Shown piece by piece: positions 1 through 9,299 of a DNA stretch of 64,000 nt. The notes below the pieces were generated by a model. That model made no database searches. It was given only the letters and a program-made list of their open reading frames with translations, and was not told the DNA's origin. Positions within the stretch are counted from its first letter, which is position 1. Every line of letters begins with the position of its first letter. This DNA comes from Vespula vulgaris (Eukaryota > Arthropoda > Insecta > Hymenoptera > Vespidae), in NCBI RefSeq assembly GCF_905475345.1, contig NC_066602.1, positions 124,001-188,000 of the forward strand, read 5' to 3'. Position numbers and translations under genes: made by a program.

Positions 1-468
1 ATGTTTCTCTGGATTTTTCTATTGAAATGGCAAAAGAAAGCAAATCAAGAAATGGTCTAATTACTAAGATACATGAACTGAATATCAGTTTTACGGAAAA
101 GAAATGGGTTCTGAACGATCTTAGGGCGTCTCTAAACCGATTAAAGAGAGTCATAAGATGGACTTGTTTGCAATGGTATGCGAGTAGACCTCGTTAAATA
201 TGCTGACATTTGATGAAGTAAACAAGTATTGATAAAACTGGGATTAAGAGATTTTCAAAGCTGAACTCACTTGGTATTGAAACATCGTGTAGTACAGATA
301 GATCCCTCGACTAATAATTCAGGAAATCAGAATAGTAATATTCAGTTTGTATATATCGCTTCGTTATTTCCTAATCTACAATTTGAGACTACCATACCGT
401 TTACTTACTTATTTCTTTTTCGTTGAGCATGGCAAAATTTACAAACAAGAGTTTCGAGTCATATGTAA

Positions 469-660
469 TGCCGAAGGGGAATTACAGGTATACACATTTA
501 TACGGATACGTTAGAAGAAATAAATATTAATCGGGGAGATAGCAGTGATAGTGATGTCATCCAACGAGAAAACGAAGAGATCTCATACATAATGAGACGA
601 ATGATAGTGTTGGAAGAAAATAGCTTCAACATTTATCACAGACATCGTAAGGCATTATAA
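469..660 (+). pseudogene. Acidic C-terminal coding remnant in T copy 0
   Basis: A 63-codon open stretch without an ATG ends at TAA 658-660. It reads TDTLEEININ, then a Ser/Asp run (GDSSDSDVIQ), then a basic tail ending YHRHRKAL. The upstream frame (KQEFRVICNAEGELQVYT) lies one reading phase away, so an indel separates two parts of one former ORF. T copy 3 near 44970-45190 keeps the upstream part (FHDIYSTEEEFQIDIYADAL) in frame and repeats the DSSDSDVIQ motif. T copy 1 carries an extra base before the Ser/Asp run, which shifts its frame. No family recognised. Confidence 0.4.
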
Positions 661-678
661 AGGACGACATTTTGATAT

Positions 679-948
679 TTGACAAAAATATATGATCTCC
701 TATGTCTACGAATTAGCTTGTTAACTGGTATTGATCGGGATTTAATGATCTGCACGGACGTAATACATTCCCTCGTACATATCGTCCAGCCTTATCATAT
801 TAATCTATTATTTATTACCTCTCTCCCTACATGTGCGGTAGTTCAAGTTGGCGGGATCGAGGGCGCGATATTGCATGCATGTTGCGTACATCTTCTCTCT
901 TATTTCGAAAACGAAAAAGGTCTTTTTTCGTTAGTTTTTCTCCAGTGA
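679..948 (+). pseudogene. T-tail open frame, 89 codons
   Basis: The frame opens with TTG, not ATG, and runs 89 codons. The same frame at 16484-16753 differs by one residue. The DNA corresponds to the distal S segment whose frame contains DRDLMKMDV in S3 and S7 (here DRDLMICTDV). It ends near FENEKGLFSLVF, matching FENMKSIFSFV in S3. Shared frame and end suggest descent from coding sequence, but without a start it is best treated as a remnant exon. Product unknown. Confidence 0.3.
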
Positions 949-974
949 AACAAAGCAGACAATTCGATGATACG

Positions 975-1530
975 ATTATCAGCTACCATTTAGAGCGTAT
1001 TCGCCGCCGATGGGTTGCTTCAAAAACCTGAAAATGTTAAAGCACGATTAGATACTTATACTGATCAATTTGCCCATGATATAATCTTAGAAGCGTATCA
1101 GTAATGTGTATATTAACGCCCATAAGATATATGTATCATAAGAAATTACCAAGAAAAAAATTACTTCTTTTTCATTCAATGTTAATCTTTGGTACAGAGC
1201 AATCATTAAATAGGAAGCAGAAACGTGTATTGTAATATGTAGTTAGGCAATGTGGATCATTATATTTGGGTTATTTCATAAGGTAGTAACGAGAAAATAA
1301 GAACTCGTCGCATTAGAAAGGATTGATCGAGAAGTTCGATTTTCTCGAACTCATATACTTTTCGGTCTATTCGATTCTTTCGACCGTTTAATTGGAAATG
1401 TTGATTTACCTTCGAATGAAATACGTAAAAGAAAAAAATTGCTATTACGAAAATAAAATAAATATAAGAAAAGAATTTCTCTGAATTCCCAAGTCTTATC
1501 ATTGCGAAATAATGGTGTAATATGTTAATC
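975..1530 (-). repeat. S block 1, reverse, truncated
   Basis: From high to low coordinate it shows a hydrophobic frame (1260-1502 minus, 80 codons with an ATG, beginning MIRLGNSEKFF), then the antisense FTRYFYY segment, then the TADEL segment near 1000-1090. The rest of S is missing; the T block is joined directly at ~975. It pairs with S9 (25.67-27.3 kb) and with S4 and S6. Confidence 0.7.
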
Positions 1531-1760
1531 GCATACTGCTGTGTATTATGATATATATAATGAAGATGAGCTGCACATTAAGCAAACGTAGGAAGTGTAC
1601 ACAAATTTAGTATTACAGTTAACCAAAATAAACTTCCATATCATTCGTATTTAAGGAGTATATATTGCTATGTACTTGAATTTATAAAAAAATGTTCTTT
1701 ACTACTTCGATATATTACGACGAATTCAAATTCACCAAAAATGTATCTTATACTCCACAT
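1530..1760 (-). repeat. S/G linking segment ending at a shared breakpoint
   Basis: This AT-rich conserved segment lies between the S hydrophobic end and the 3' end of G in most modules (also ~9290-9540, 18700-18950, 34340-34560, 62260-62480). Here, near 1755, it is joined directly to the middle of G, so the 3' half of G is absent. Exactly the same abnormal join exists inverted near 25440. Confidence 0.6.
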
Positions 1761-2345
1761 TACAAATTAGAATAAAAAATTTATACCTTGTCTCCAAAAT
1801 ATCTTACCATTCCATAAATACAGCATTGATTGATTTACCGTTTAAATATAAGACTAAAAAGGAGAATGTTTTCATACCTTGATCTGGTTGATGGTCTGAC
1901 GTTTGTATTATCCATGTAGGACTTGTTATCGGATGTACAGAAGAACAGGAAGACCAGGTAAATATGTTTCTCTTTGGATGTCTCATATTTAAGTGTCAAG
2001 TTGAGCGTAGTTAAAATTCTCGTATCTTCTTTGGAATTACAATCCGGATATCGGTCGATTCAGGTCCTTTGCAATACTTCCTGGGTATTGGAACTGCCTA
2101 CGCCTTTAATTAGTTTTGTATATCTCTAAAATAAGCCAAAATTCGTAGATTAGTTAAGACTTACGAGAGACATTCAACTGTTCATCTAAATTGCGTAGTT
2201 ATCAAGGATAAATCGGGTTACGCTCTTTTAAGTGATATAAACTACCATCTCCGAGAAGCAACAAATAATTATTAGGATGATATTACATAGTGTATAATTG
2301 AAATTTTATAATGAATAATATACTAATGACTACTGAAAATTGACC
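1756..2345 (-). pseudogene. G block a, 3'-truncated pseudogene
   Basis: It contains the minus-strand frame 1804-1986, 60 codons beginning MRHPKRNIFTWSSC, which is also preserved at 41944-42126 plus. Next to it lies the exon-2-like segment near 2040-2140. A ~39-base intron candidate with an intact GTAAGT donor and TTTTAG acceptor lies near 2130-2170. The signal-peptide exon has lost its first ~24 coding bases. The 3' part (membrane segment, HEFITNLP segment, EEWF segment, C-terminus) is missing because of the breakpoint at ~1756. Confidence 0.6.
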
Positions 2346-2870
2346 TTATATTGATAACAGAAACGAAAGACTGGTGAGAATGAAGAAATTGTTTCCGCCG
2401 CTTGAACTACTTGTAAAACTACCGTTTGAGATGTAGGATGCATACACATAGGGAATATTCATTGCACTACACCCGCTCGCGTATAACTAGTCACACATCT
2501 ACCGAAGGATAGACCTACAACTTTATCGTGGTTCTCTGACAGGTGGAATTCGTCTGCCGCACGTCGCTTAGGGAAGTTAAAAAGCGTCCAAAATGGCGCT
2601 CTCTGCAAAGAGTTTTACGTTCCACGTAGAATAATCAATATTTCCTATTACACGATCGAAAGATCCCGAAAGCTCGTAAGGTGCGAGGAAATAGAAATCT
2701 CTATTGATGTCTAATAATCGGATGTATCATCATCCTTTTTTTCAATGCACTTCTTTCGCTTCTTCTCTTTCCCTACTACAGTTTACAAATTGAAACTAGA
2801 AATCTACTAAAGATTTTAAAAAATTGGCAAATAATTTTCTTCCCGTTCTTGTGGTTAAATGTATATATCA
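2345..2870 (+). other. G-S spacer with degenerate E block
   Basis: The stretch corresponds to the head-to-head E side of G. A possible ATG frame near 2378 reads MKKLFPPLELL and stops after about 18 codons, so E is broken here. The middle carries a conserved stretch with GGCGCTCTCTGCAAAGAG, also seen at ~12750, ~31270, ~24570 and ~41300. I see no intact gene. Confidence 0.5.
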
Positions 2871-4960
2871 ATAAGAATTAATTTCGAGCAAAGAATATTG
2901 TTCGACGTCTTTTTTTGGAATATTAGCATCTATTCTTTTTCTGTTACTTCAGTTAACAAGCATCTCTCTTTCTTTATTACCCATTAGCAAAGATATGGAT
3001 TCAGATAAAATCATTCCTCAGATTTAGTTTTCTTTCGTAATATCATCTTCTGCTACTTTAAGTATCTCGCATTTCTGTTTCACGTTTTACGCATTTGAAT
3101 ACGATTTATGCAGGTAAATCCAAATTTTTCATTACACGGTCGGCCGAGGCGAAAAGGCCGAAGAGGATATGAGTGAGGGGAAACGAGTTTCTCGACAAAT
3201 CCCTTTTAATTTGACATATTACTACAGCATCTTTTTCACTACCGTACGAAATAATCCATATTGCACAAATACATATGGAGATAAATCCTAGTAATGGAAA
3301 TAAACCCTAAGCTCCTACTTCACGTTTATTGATCGCCCCGTCCCAAGGATTAATATTGAATAGAAAGAAATTAATTTATTTCTTGATACACTCTCGTAAT
3401 AAAAATATCTTGTGAACGTTATTATACACATTTTTAATTTATCCAACGTCGGCGGAAAATGTCTATGCAAGAAAAAATTTTTTTTCCTATAACTTGATGC
3501 CATAATAAAAATTGCATAATAAACGAGATGATCAGCATGAGAAGAATCCCATTGTTCTTAAAAAGTTTCAATTTTTGTTACAGTTCATCGGCAGTGACAT
3601 GATGCTTCATGTTACAGGAGGAATTCAAGAAAAGGAAAAGGAAATACACATCCATATATCTCATGTGTGGAGAACAAACATCGAGTAACATGTTATCGAT
3701 CGATTGTATTATATTATCAACGTCCTCCAAAACCTTTTTATTGCTTCGTGGAGGTCTATAAATCAATATGCTGCATCTAAAAGCAAGGCATTTCGCTTTT
3801 AAACCTCCTTCTTTTCTTTAAGTGATCCGTAATAACATGTTATATATCGTGTTCATTATGTGACGGAGAATACCCGGGAAAAGGAAGAAGAAGACGATAA
3901 TTATCATGGCAGTGACGACGTGCCTTGACGAGTCTTAAATTGCTGCGTTTTACAAAACTACATTCGAGTGGCGGTACGAGGAGATGGACTGTATCTCATT
4001 GAAAGGATCCAAAGATAAGCGGCTTTAGCTAGAGGATAAAATCGAGTGTGTCGAGATAGACTTATCGAAGGGCTGTTCGACGTTGCAAACGGAATCTGGA
4101 TTAAAGAGAAATTGAAATGGTACTCAGACAGGTTTATCTTCGAAAATGATTAAATCTGCATGTACGATCAAAGGATTCACCCTTCTTCGGGATGACAGTG
4201 TTAGCCAGGGAACACTTTTAAATTATTCGCCGAATATTCAGTGTACGCTTACGTCACCACGTCATCGTTATACCAGTTTAAATAATTATTTAAACTGTTC
4301 ATTAAACTAATTATTAAACTGATTCTCATAGTCAGGTTAAACAATTGTTTTATATAATTAAAAAAGGAGGAAACGTTTAATTCAATGTTCCAAATTGGTT
4401 ATCGTAATATTCGCGACACGTACCTAAGAAATATTTATAATATTTAATCTACATGTATGGAGTAATATGGAGATTTGGACGAATTAATTTGCTGGTCTGC
4501 TCGAATTCTCTTCTTAACGATCGATCCGAGGTATCATGATCTGCGGGTGCGTAATACGTTTCTCTGTAATTAACGCCATGACCTTTCATATTGAACGTAT
4601 TATTCCCTTTTCCCTTCATCTGTTGGTATAGCTTTACGCGTGCGTAAGCTTATTCAAGTTATGAGGATGAGTGTGCCATCCTAAGAGCGCGTGCGCGTAT
4701 CACTCCTCTCGTATCTCGAAAATAGGACAGGTACTTTTTCATTTGTTTTTGCCCTTATCGAACCAAGCAGGCATTTGGATAACAAGATTACCTCTATAAT
4801 TTAGTTATCTACTTGGATGCAAAACTTTATTGTCCTGTTAGTTCTTTTACAGAGCTGTGTACCGCGTCACTGATTTAGTTCTTAGGTAGGAACGTTTACA
4901 TTTTCCTACAAATTTACATCCGATGGGAGGATTTAAAAAATTATCAAATTTTTGAAATTA
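2870..4960 (+). repeat. S block 2, forward
   Basis: Order on plus: hydrophobic segment 2900-3110; antisense FTRYFYY frame 3315-3503; antisense TADEL segment ~3580-3605; the segment read on minus as MIYRPPRS (3578-3766); Glu/Lys-rich segment ~3870-3900; WRYEEMD segment ~3965-4110; a conserved stretch near 4190 (CAGTGTTAGCCAGGGAAC); distal segment 4490-4740; end signature 4890-4950. It lacks the acidic exon. Its inverted partner is S13 (38.97-40.95 kb); S8 is an internally deleted inverted copy. Confidence 0.75.
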
Positions 4961-5540
4961 TCAAAAGTTATCGGAATTAGGATATTTTTGTTTAGACATT
5001 TATACGAGTTAATCGTATACGAGTTAATCGTATATACGGCCACCTGTTGCACAGCTGTTGGCTATTCCATGATATTATTCCGTGTTTGCTAACCTTATGA
5101 TAATACCTGTCGACGAGTCCGACAAATTGGTTGATTTTCTTGGCTGATAATAGTACAAGTGCTTACTTGTCGATCAGTTAGTCGATTAGAATAGAGATAC
5201 GTGCTTCAATGGGAACGAAAGTACAACGAGACGAAAGGAGAAACGATTTCTCATTGAGGGATACGTATTGGCAACCGAACCGGTATAGTTATAAGAGTAA
5301 AGAAGATTCCATGCACGTAGTACATATGAGAAAAAATATATAAATTTATCGCTAATCTAGTTTTAAACAAAATGCAATAAACTTACGAAGGAGTAGCGAA
5401 AATAGTTTCATCTCACTCTGTTAATAATTATGTCTTATAGGACTGGGTGTCTAGAAAGCACTGACCCTGACGAATGCACTGAGTTCGATAGAAGGTAATG
5501 AAATGATGGATTTGAAGAGATAATTGAGTTATACAGCTAA
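4960..5540. other. U spacer between two S blocks
   Basis: The spacer separates S2 from inverted S3. It holds a perfect 15-base tandem duplication (ACGAGTTAATCGTAT, 5004-5018 and 5019-5033). The inverted equivalent at 22850-23200 lacks ~200 bases present here (about 5130-5340), so one of the two has gained or lost sequence. A diverged inverted fragment sits at 56230-56450. No gene seen. Confidence 0.6.
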
Positions 5541-5867
5541 TCATATTATCCAATTGTCCGTACGGTTCGATAAGGGAAGAACAAATGAAAAAATACTTTT
5601 CATGTTTTCAAAATCAGATAGGAGATGTACGCTCGCATCCACAGTGGACTGCACACTAATTCCTGTGCACACGAACTGACCCACGAAGCCAAAACCACTC
5701 ACAGATGGAGGGAAATAAGAACGTATCGTATAATACGAAGATGGATGACGATACGTAGGGAAACTCGTAATAAGCACATCCATTTTCATTAAATGCCTAC
5801 CAGAACGTGCTAACGAGAGATTTCGCGCTATGCAGCAAATAATTAGTTGAAATTCCGTTACTTTCAA
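5541..5867 (-). pseudogene. Distal S open frame, 108 codons, no ATG at the 5' end
   Basis: The frame opens at a TTG and passes through LARSGRHLMKMDVLITSF and SYYTIRSYFPPSVSGFGFVG, ending DNWII. The same frame is open at 22553-22828 with few replacements. At 38690-38941 it starts alike, then runs into unrelated sequence. The parallel frames suggest an exon of a former gene rather than chance, but I recognise no domain and there is no initiator at the expected place. Confidence 0.3.
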
Positions 5868-6266
5868 ACGTAAATTAAATATTATGAATAATTTTCAGGT
5901 ACACAATGCGAATATTATGACATACAATTTTGAAAATGAATTCAACATTTCTTCTATTTTTTATTTGATTGAATGATTACTTAATTTAATTTGATGAAAT
6001 CAGGATGACAAGGTGACGTAAACGTGGAATTAACATTTCTCGTGCGATTTCAAAGCATTCATTGTTATATGGAAAATCGGTAAATCCTTTGGTCGTCCTT
6101 AAAGATTTAATCATTTTGAAAGGTAAACCTACATTAGTTTCGTTTCGACTTTTTCCGAGCTCATTCTTCAGCCCATTATTAAACCTTTATCACTTCCTTT
6201 CTATCCTCCATATTTATTACTGTTATTTGCATATTATTATTATTATTCCCAATAGTTCTCGATGAT

Positions 6267-6590
6267 TCATTCAACTTCGTTCTTACGATACACCGTGTTA
6301 AAAATTTTCGAAATCAAGTAAAGATTTGCAAAATCAATGATAGGCCAGAGACCAACATCGTTTTTATTAGAATTAAATTTGTTTGTGGAATGATCATCGT
6401 CGAGATAATATCTATCGTCGAATGAATCGTAAACGATGATGGATTCATAATCACTAGCCTTACCTCGCACTTCTTCATCTTCCGTATCTCCTTTTCCTTC
6501 CTCTTCTTCTTCGACATCGATTAACACACCTCTCCTTTCCTTATCGTTCCCAATCCCATTCACCGTATTGCGACACATATTAAGGTACAT
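6267..6590 (-). CDS. Acidic protein, hypothetical (best-preserved copy)
   Basis: A 107-codon ORF from ATG (complement of 6588-6590). Residues ~25-45 are dominated by Glu (LIDVEEEEEGKGDTEDEEV). A central Asp-rich stretch follows (IIVYDSFDDRYYLDDDHSTN), then IIDFANL and NTVYRKNEVE at the end. Related copies: 21.79-22.13 kb (a TAG interrupts right after SIIV-equivalent), 37.97-38.31 kb (ATG region followed by a stop; internal frame open 86 codons), 51625-51903 (own ATG, frameshifted end) and 58.5-58.86 kb minus (broken). The conserved open frame in copies that differ elsewhere argues for past coding. Some copies show GGTGAGT just after the start region, a possible splice donor. Not a recognised family; acidity alone does not give a function. 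Confidence 0.4.
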   Translation of the reverse strand: MYLNMCRNTVNGIGNDKERRGVLIDVEEEEEGKGDTEDEEVRGKASDYESIIVYDSFDDRYYLDDDHSTNKFNSNKNDVGLWPIIDFANLYLISKIFNTVYRKNEVE

Positions 6591-7692
6591 ATATAATTTT
6601 TGATACTAAATGCAATCAAAATTAACATTAGTTCGATAACCAAGAACACGGTCAACGAAATTATTGAACCTTATTTTTCTTTCTCGACTGCATTTAATTC
6701 TTCGGAGGGGAAAAATATGGACTCGAAAAAGATTCTGCGACGAAATCTTTTCTACGAAGGAATATTCCCTCGTTAGAGCACAAATTCAACGTTGATCCAC
6801 CATCCGCTTACACCGTCCGACATCCCTTTGACCAACCACCCCTAACGCAATCGATTATATAGTCTTGCCGAACCTGCTTACGCTTGGACCCTTTGAAGGG
6901 ATATATTCCCTAGCCTCGTACCACCATTCGGAGGTGGCTGAATAAAACAGTACTATATCGGTTTCGAGGAGGTCCGTCGTTATGGCCATTATACCTACTG
7001 TCTTCTTTTTTCTCTTTCCGGATAATATCTATCATCCGACGAACGCGGTATAGAACGAGGTATTATGCTTATGTTAGATACAAGTAAGATGTTTTAAAAG
7101 GAAATGCCTTTGTAACAATTCCAGCGCGTTATTTTATAGTATTCCCTAGAAGCACCAGAAAACTTATAAAAGACTTTGATAATTTTAGATAATACAATAT
7201 CACCGACAGGTAACTTATAATTCAATGTGTGCACTCCTTGCATAAGTTAGATGGATATATTTTTCCTTTTCCTTTCTTTAAGTTCCTCCTATAACATAAA
7301 GAATCATGTCACTGCTGATTAACAGGAACAAAGAACTGGACATTTTATAGAACAATGGGATACTTCTTATGCTGATCACTTATTATGCAATTTTTGTTAT
7401 AGCAACAAGAAAACGGCAAAAGAGTATTGTTTGCCTTTTTTCGACAACATTTTTCGTCGACGTTTGGCAGATGAGATTAAAAACAGGTATACTAAGGTTC
7501 ACGAGATATTTTTATTATGACAAAGTGTCAACAACAAAATTAATTCCTTTTTAATTAATATTAATCCTTGATAGGGAGAGATCAATAAAACGAAGCAGAA
7601 GCGTTTTTATAATATGCTGTCACGCAATGTGGATTATTTCATAGCGTAGTTGTCGGGAAGAAATAATAGTACGCCGATTTCAAAGGGATTGG

Positions 7693-7950
7693 TCAACATA
7701 TTCGTTTCCCTCCACTTATACCCATTCGCGGAACTTTCGGCTCTTTCGAACGCGGAATAGGAAGTATTGATTCACTTGCGTGAAGCGAATTCAAATGAAA
7801 TAGGCAAGATGGAAAAAACGAAAATAAACATAACGAATGATTTTCTCTGAATTCATATTCTTTCTTACTGTGTAATAAAGAAAGAGAGACGTCCGTTAAC
7901 TTAAATAATAGAAGGAGAATAGAAGCGAATATTACGAAACAAATTTTCAA
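7693..7950 (-). pseudogene. Hydrophobic S frame (KICFVI type), 85 codons
   Basis: The frame opens downstream of a pyrimidine tract and an AG acceptor-like site in related copies (TTCCAG before CAAG at ~20418 and ~36598). It encodes a hydrophobic stretch (KICFVIFASILLLLFKLTDV), then FRENHSLCLFSFF, then a Pro/Lys-rich end (SKEPKVPRMGISGGKRIC). No ATG is present at the 5' end, so it would need upstream splicing. Frames of the same type: 20432-20731, 36583-36831 and 50262-50510 (plus), 59888-60124 (minus). Could be a membrane or signal-anchor exon; function unknown. Confidence 0.35.
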
Positions 7951-8150
7951 GCAATATTTCTTGATGGAAGTTAGTACTTATTGATAAATAATTTAACGAT
8001 GAAAAGAGAAAAAATATTAATGTCCAACTATCAAAATTTCTTTAGTTAATTTCTAATTGTAAATTGTCAAGAAAAGAAGTGCGAAAAGAGGAGAAAAGAA
8101 GGAAAGGAAAAGAGGAAACTAGTCCAATGAATACCGCGAAATTGAGAAAT

Positions 8151-8396
8151 TTATTTTCTTCCGATCCCCATGACATTTCGTCTCTTTATATTGTGTAATA
8201 CGTGGTATAGATTAACCTGTGTAGATTGTCTTAGCTCTTTCCAAGGAGCTTCGTCTCGGTAATCAGGTGGTTCTTCCAACCTGACGATTTGGGGAAAAAT
8301 GTCGCTTGTAGAAGTCACTCTTTCAACTATTTTTTCTTTTGTAATACACAAGTAAGCGCTGAATAATGTTCCAAGCAGGGCAAACGTTACAAACAA
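8151..8396 (-). CDS. E block: small secreted-looking protein, hypothetical
   Basis: An 81-codon open frame on minus. It begins with a signal-peptide-like run (LFVTFALLGTLFSAYLCIT), then polar sequence (KEKIVERVTSTSDIFPQIV), a Pro/Glu/Asp segment (LEEPPDYRDEAPWKELRQ) and a basic end (LYHVLHNIKRRNVMGIGRK). There is no ATG at the frame start; at the equivalent place in 49770 the DNA reads ATGAAGAGATTG, so the initiator appears mutated here. The C-terminal part and its stop are conserved at 36242-36409. It lies head-to-head with the G signal-peptide ORF at 8497, about 100 bases apart, so the two could share a bidirectional promoter. No family recognised. Confidence 0.4.
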   Translation of the reverse strand: MFVTFALLGTLFSAYLCITKEKIVERVTSTSDIFPQIVRLEEPPDYRDEAPWKELRQSTQVNLYHVLHNIKRRNVMGIGRK

Positions 8397-8496
8397 TCTC
8401 TTTCTCTCGCCAATCTTTTGTTTATGCTATCCACGTGAGGTACATTTATCAGTAGTCATTAGTATATAAATTATTATAAAATTTCAATTGTTTATT
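8397..8496. promoter_or_regulatory. Candidate bidirectional promoter between E and G
   Basis: About 100 bases separate the divergent E and G frames. In nearly every module this interval keeps the same AT-rich core (a TCAGTAGTCATTAGTATAT-like run followed by ATTATAAAATTTCAATT) even where flanking coding remnants are degraded. Conservation in position supports a regulatory role. The TATAAA-like string is only ~20 bases from the ATG, too close for a standard TATA box with a 5' UTR, so the core element is uncertain. Confidence 0.35.
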
Positions 8497-8658
8497 ATGA
8501 AAAAGAATCCGATTTTCATGATCAATACCATCCTAATTATTACTTTGTTGCTTCTAGGAGAAGGTACTTTATGTCGGTTAGAAGGGCGTAACCATTCGTT
8601 GACTTTAGAATTTAAAGGAACAATTGAACGTCTATCCGAAGTCTTAACTAATCTATGA
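8497..8658 (+). CDS. Signal-peptide ORF of G (53 aa), hypothetical
   Basis: ATG 8497-8499 to TGA 8656-8658 with no interruption. Residues 1-26 look like a secretion signal: KK, then a hydrophobic core (INTILIITLLLLGEG), then TLC. The remainder is RLEGRNHSLTLEF and KGTIERLSEVLTNL. In sister copies the position after ERLS carries a GTAAGT donor; here it is GAAGTC, so the frame continues 5 codons to a stop instead of splicing. This is the only copy of the exon with the whole frame open. Either a truncated relic or a derived mini-secreted peptide. Confidence 0.4.
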   Translation: MKKNPIFMINTILIITLLLLGEGTLCRLEGRNHSLTLEFKGTIERLSEVLTNL

Positions 8659-9017
8659 ATTTTCAATTATTTCAGCGATAGAAAAGATTAGACTAGAAAG
8701 CAGTTCCAATATCCTAGAAGTATACAGGAAGAGCAGAATTAGGGATTAGGAATCGATATCTGAGTTCTAATCACTTGCAAAGAGGATAAGCATTTCAACT
8801 ACACTTAACATGATAATTAGATATCAGAAGTGAAACATAATTACATTGGCACTTCCTGTTCTTCGTACACGTATGAAGAGATCAGATATAAGTATCTTGT
8901 CAAGTATCTCATTTAATCTTCCATACGAATTTCATCTTTTATAATATAGAACATTGGATTGTGACAACAGAAGAGTGGTTCAAGAAGCAGTTGGAAAATC
9001 TAACAAAAGAATGAACA

Positions 9018-9215
9018 TTGTTAGCGACTGCTCGTAGATTAAATGCTCTTAAATCTTCCGATGTTGATGTTCTGCAACCTGATGTTGCTATAAAGGTTGG
9101 TAAGATAATGGATAATCACTTTTTCGTATGCTTGATTGATATATTGATCATTTATTGGAAACTAGATGAGATTATAATTTCGCTAAATAGATATATGTCC
9201 GTCGAAGAACTTTAA
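9018..9215 (+). pseudogene. G C-terminal frame (ATARRLNALKSSD type), 65 codons
   Basis: The frame starts at a TTG inside a longer former exon. It reads LLATARRLNALKSSDVDVLQ, then VAIKVGKIMDNHFF, a hydrophobic segment (VCLIDILIIYW) and ends SLNRYMSVEEL. Two minus-strand copies (18999-19193 and 34635-34832) keep the same frame and nearly the same stop. A fourth at ~61990-62180 is frameshifted. Just upstream a stop (TGA after LTKE) breaks the link to the EEWF segment. Preservation in three copies suggests the true C-terminus of the ancestral protein. Confidence 0.4.
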
Positions 9216-9299
9216 ATGGAAACAAAAGAGGCCGATTTCTTTTTACAAATTAATTTCTTCAAAGAAAAGGTACTTCAAAATACATTTTTTGTGAATTTG

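Larger units (their letters stand above)
1..975 (+). repeat. T block, copy 0 (left end cut by window)
   Basis: Bases ~158-958 are nearly identical, in the same orientation, to ~15961-16761; they match 44677-45300 more loosely, and 27400-28100 inverted. The block ends near 975, where the next bases switch to the TADEL part of an inverted S block, whereas copy 1 continues differently. Because copy 1 is the tail of module M3, this fragment is probably the tail of another M3-like module lying left of the window. It holds decayed coding-like stretches and no complete gene. Confidence 0.8.
5540..8110 (-). repeat. S block 3, reverse, long type with acidic ORF
   Basis: Read on minus from 8110 down: pyrimidine-rich run, hydrophobic frame 7693-7950, antisense FTRYFYY (plus frame 7369-7554), TADEL segment near 7310, segment with the GIVLSK motif ~7200, WYEARE/GYNRL-like segment 6750-6960, acidic ORF 6267-6590, NGLGRSRNE-like segment ~6060-6200, distal frame 5541-5867. 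The same order occurs in S7, S12, S16 and S17. S12 (36.4-38.97 kb) is the closest inverted counterpart. Confidence 0.8.

Noticed and set aside
4680..4705. CG-rich GCGCGTGCGCGT stretch as a CpG island or promoter
   Set aside because: It is only ~20 bases, occurs inside the distal S segment and is matched by the inverted copy near 39230, so it is explained by the repeat.
8474..8482. TATA box for the G signal ORF
   Set aside because: TATAAA-like sequence is conserved but only ~20 bases before the ATG, leaving no room for a normal transcription start and 5' UTR. Conservation may reflect another role.
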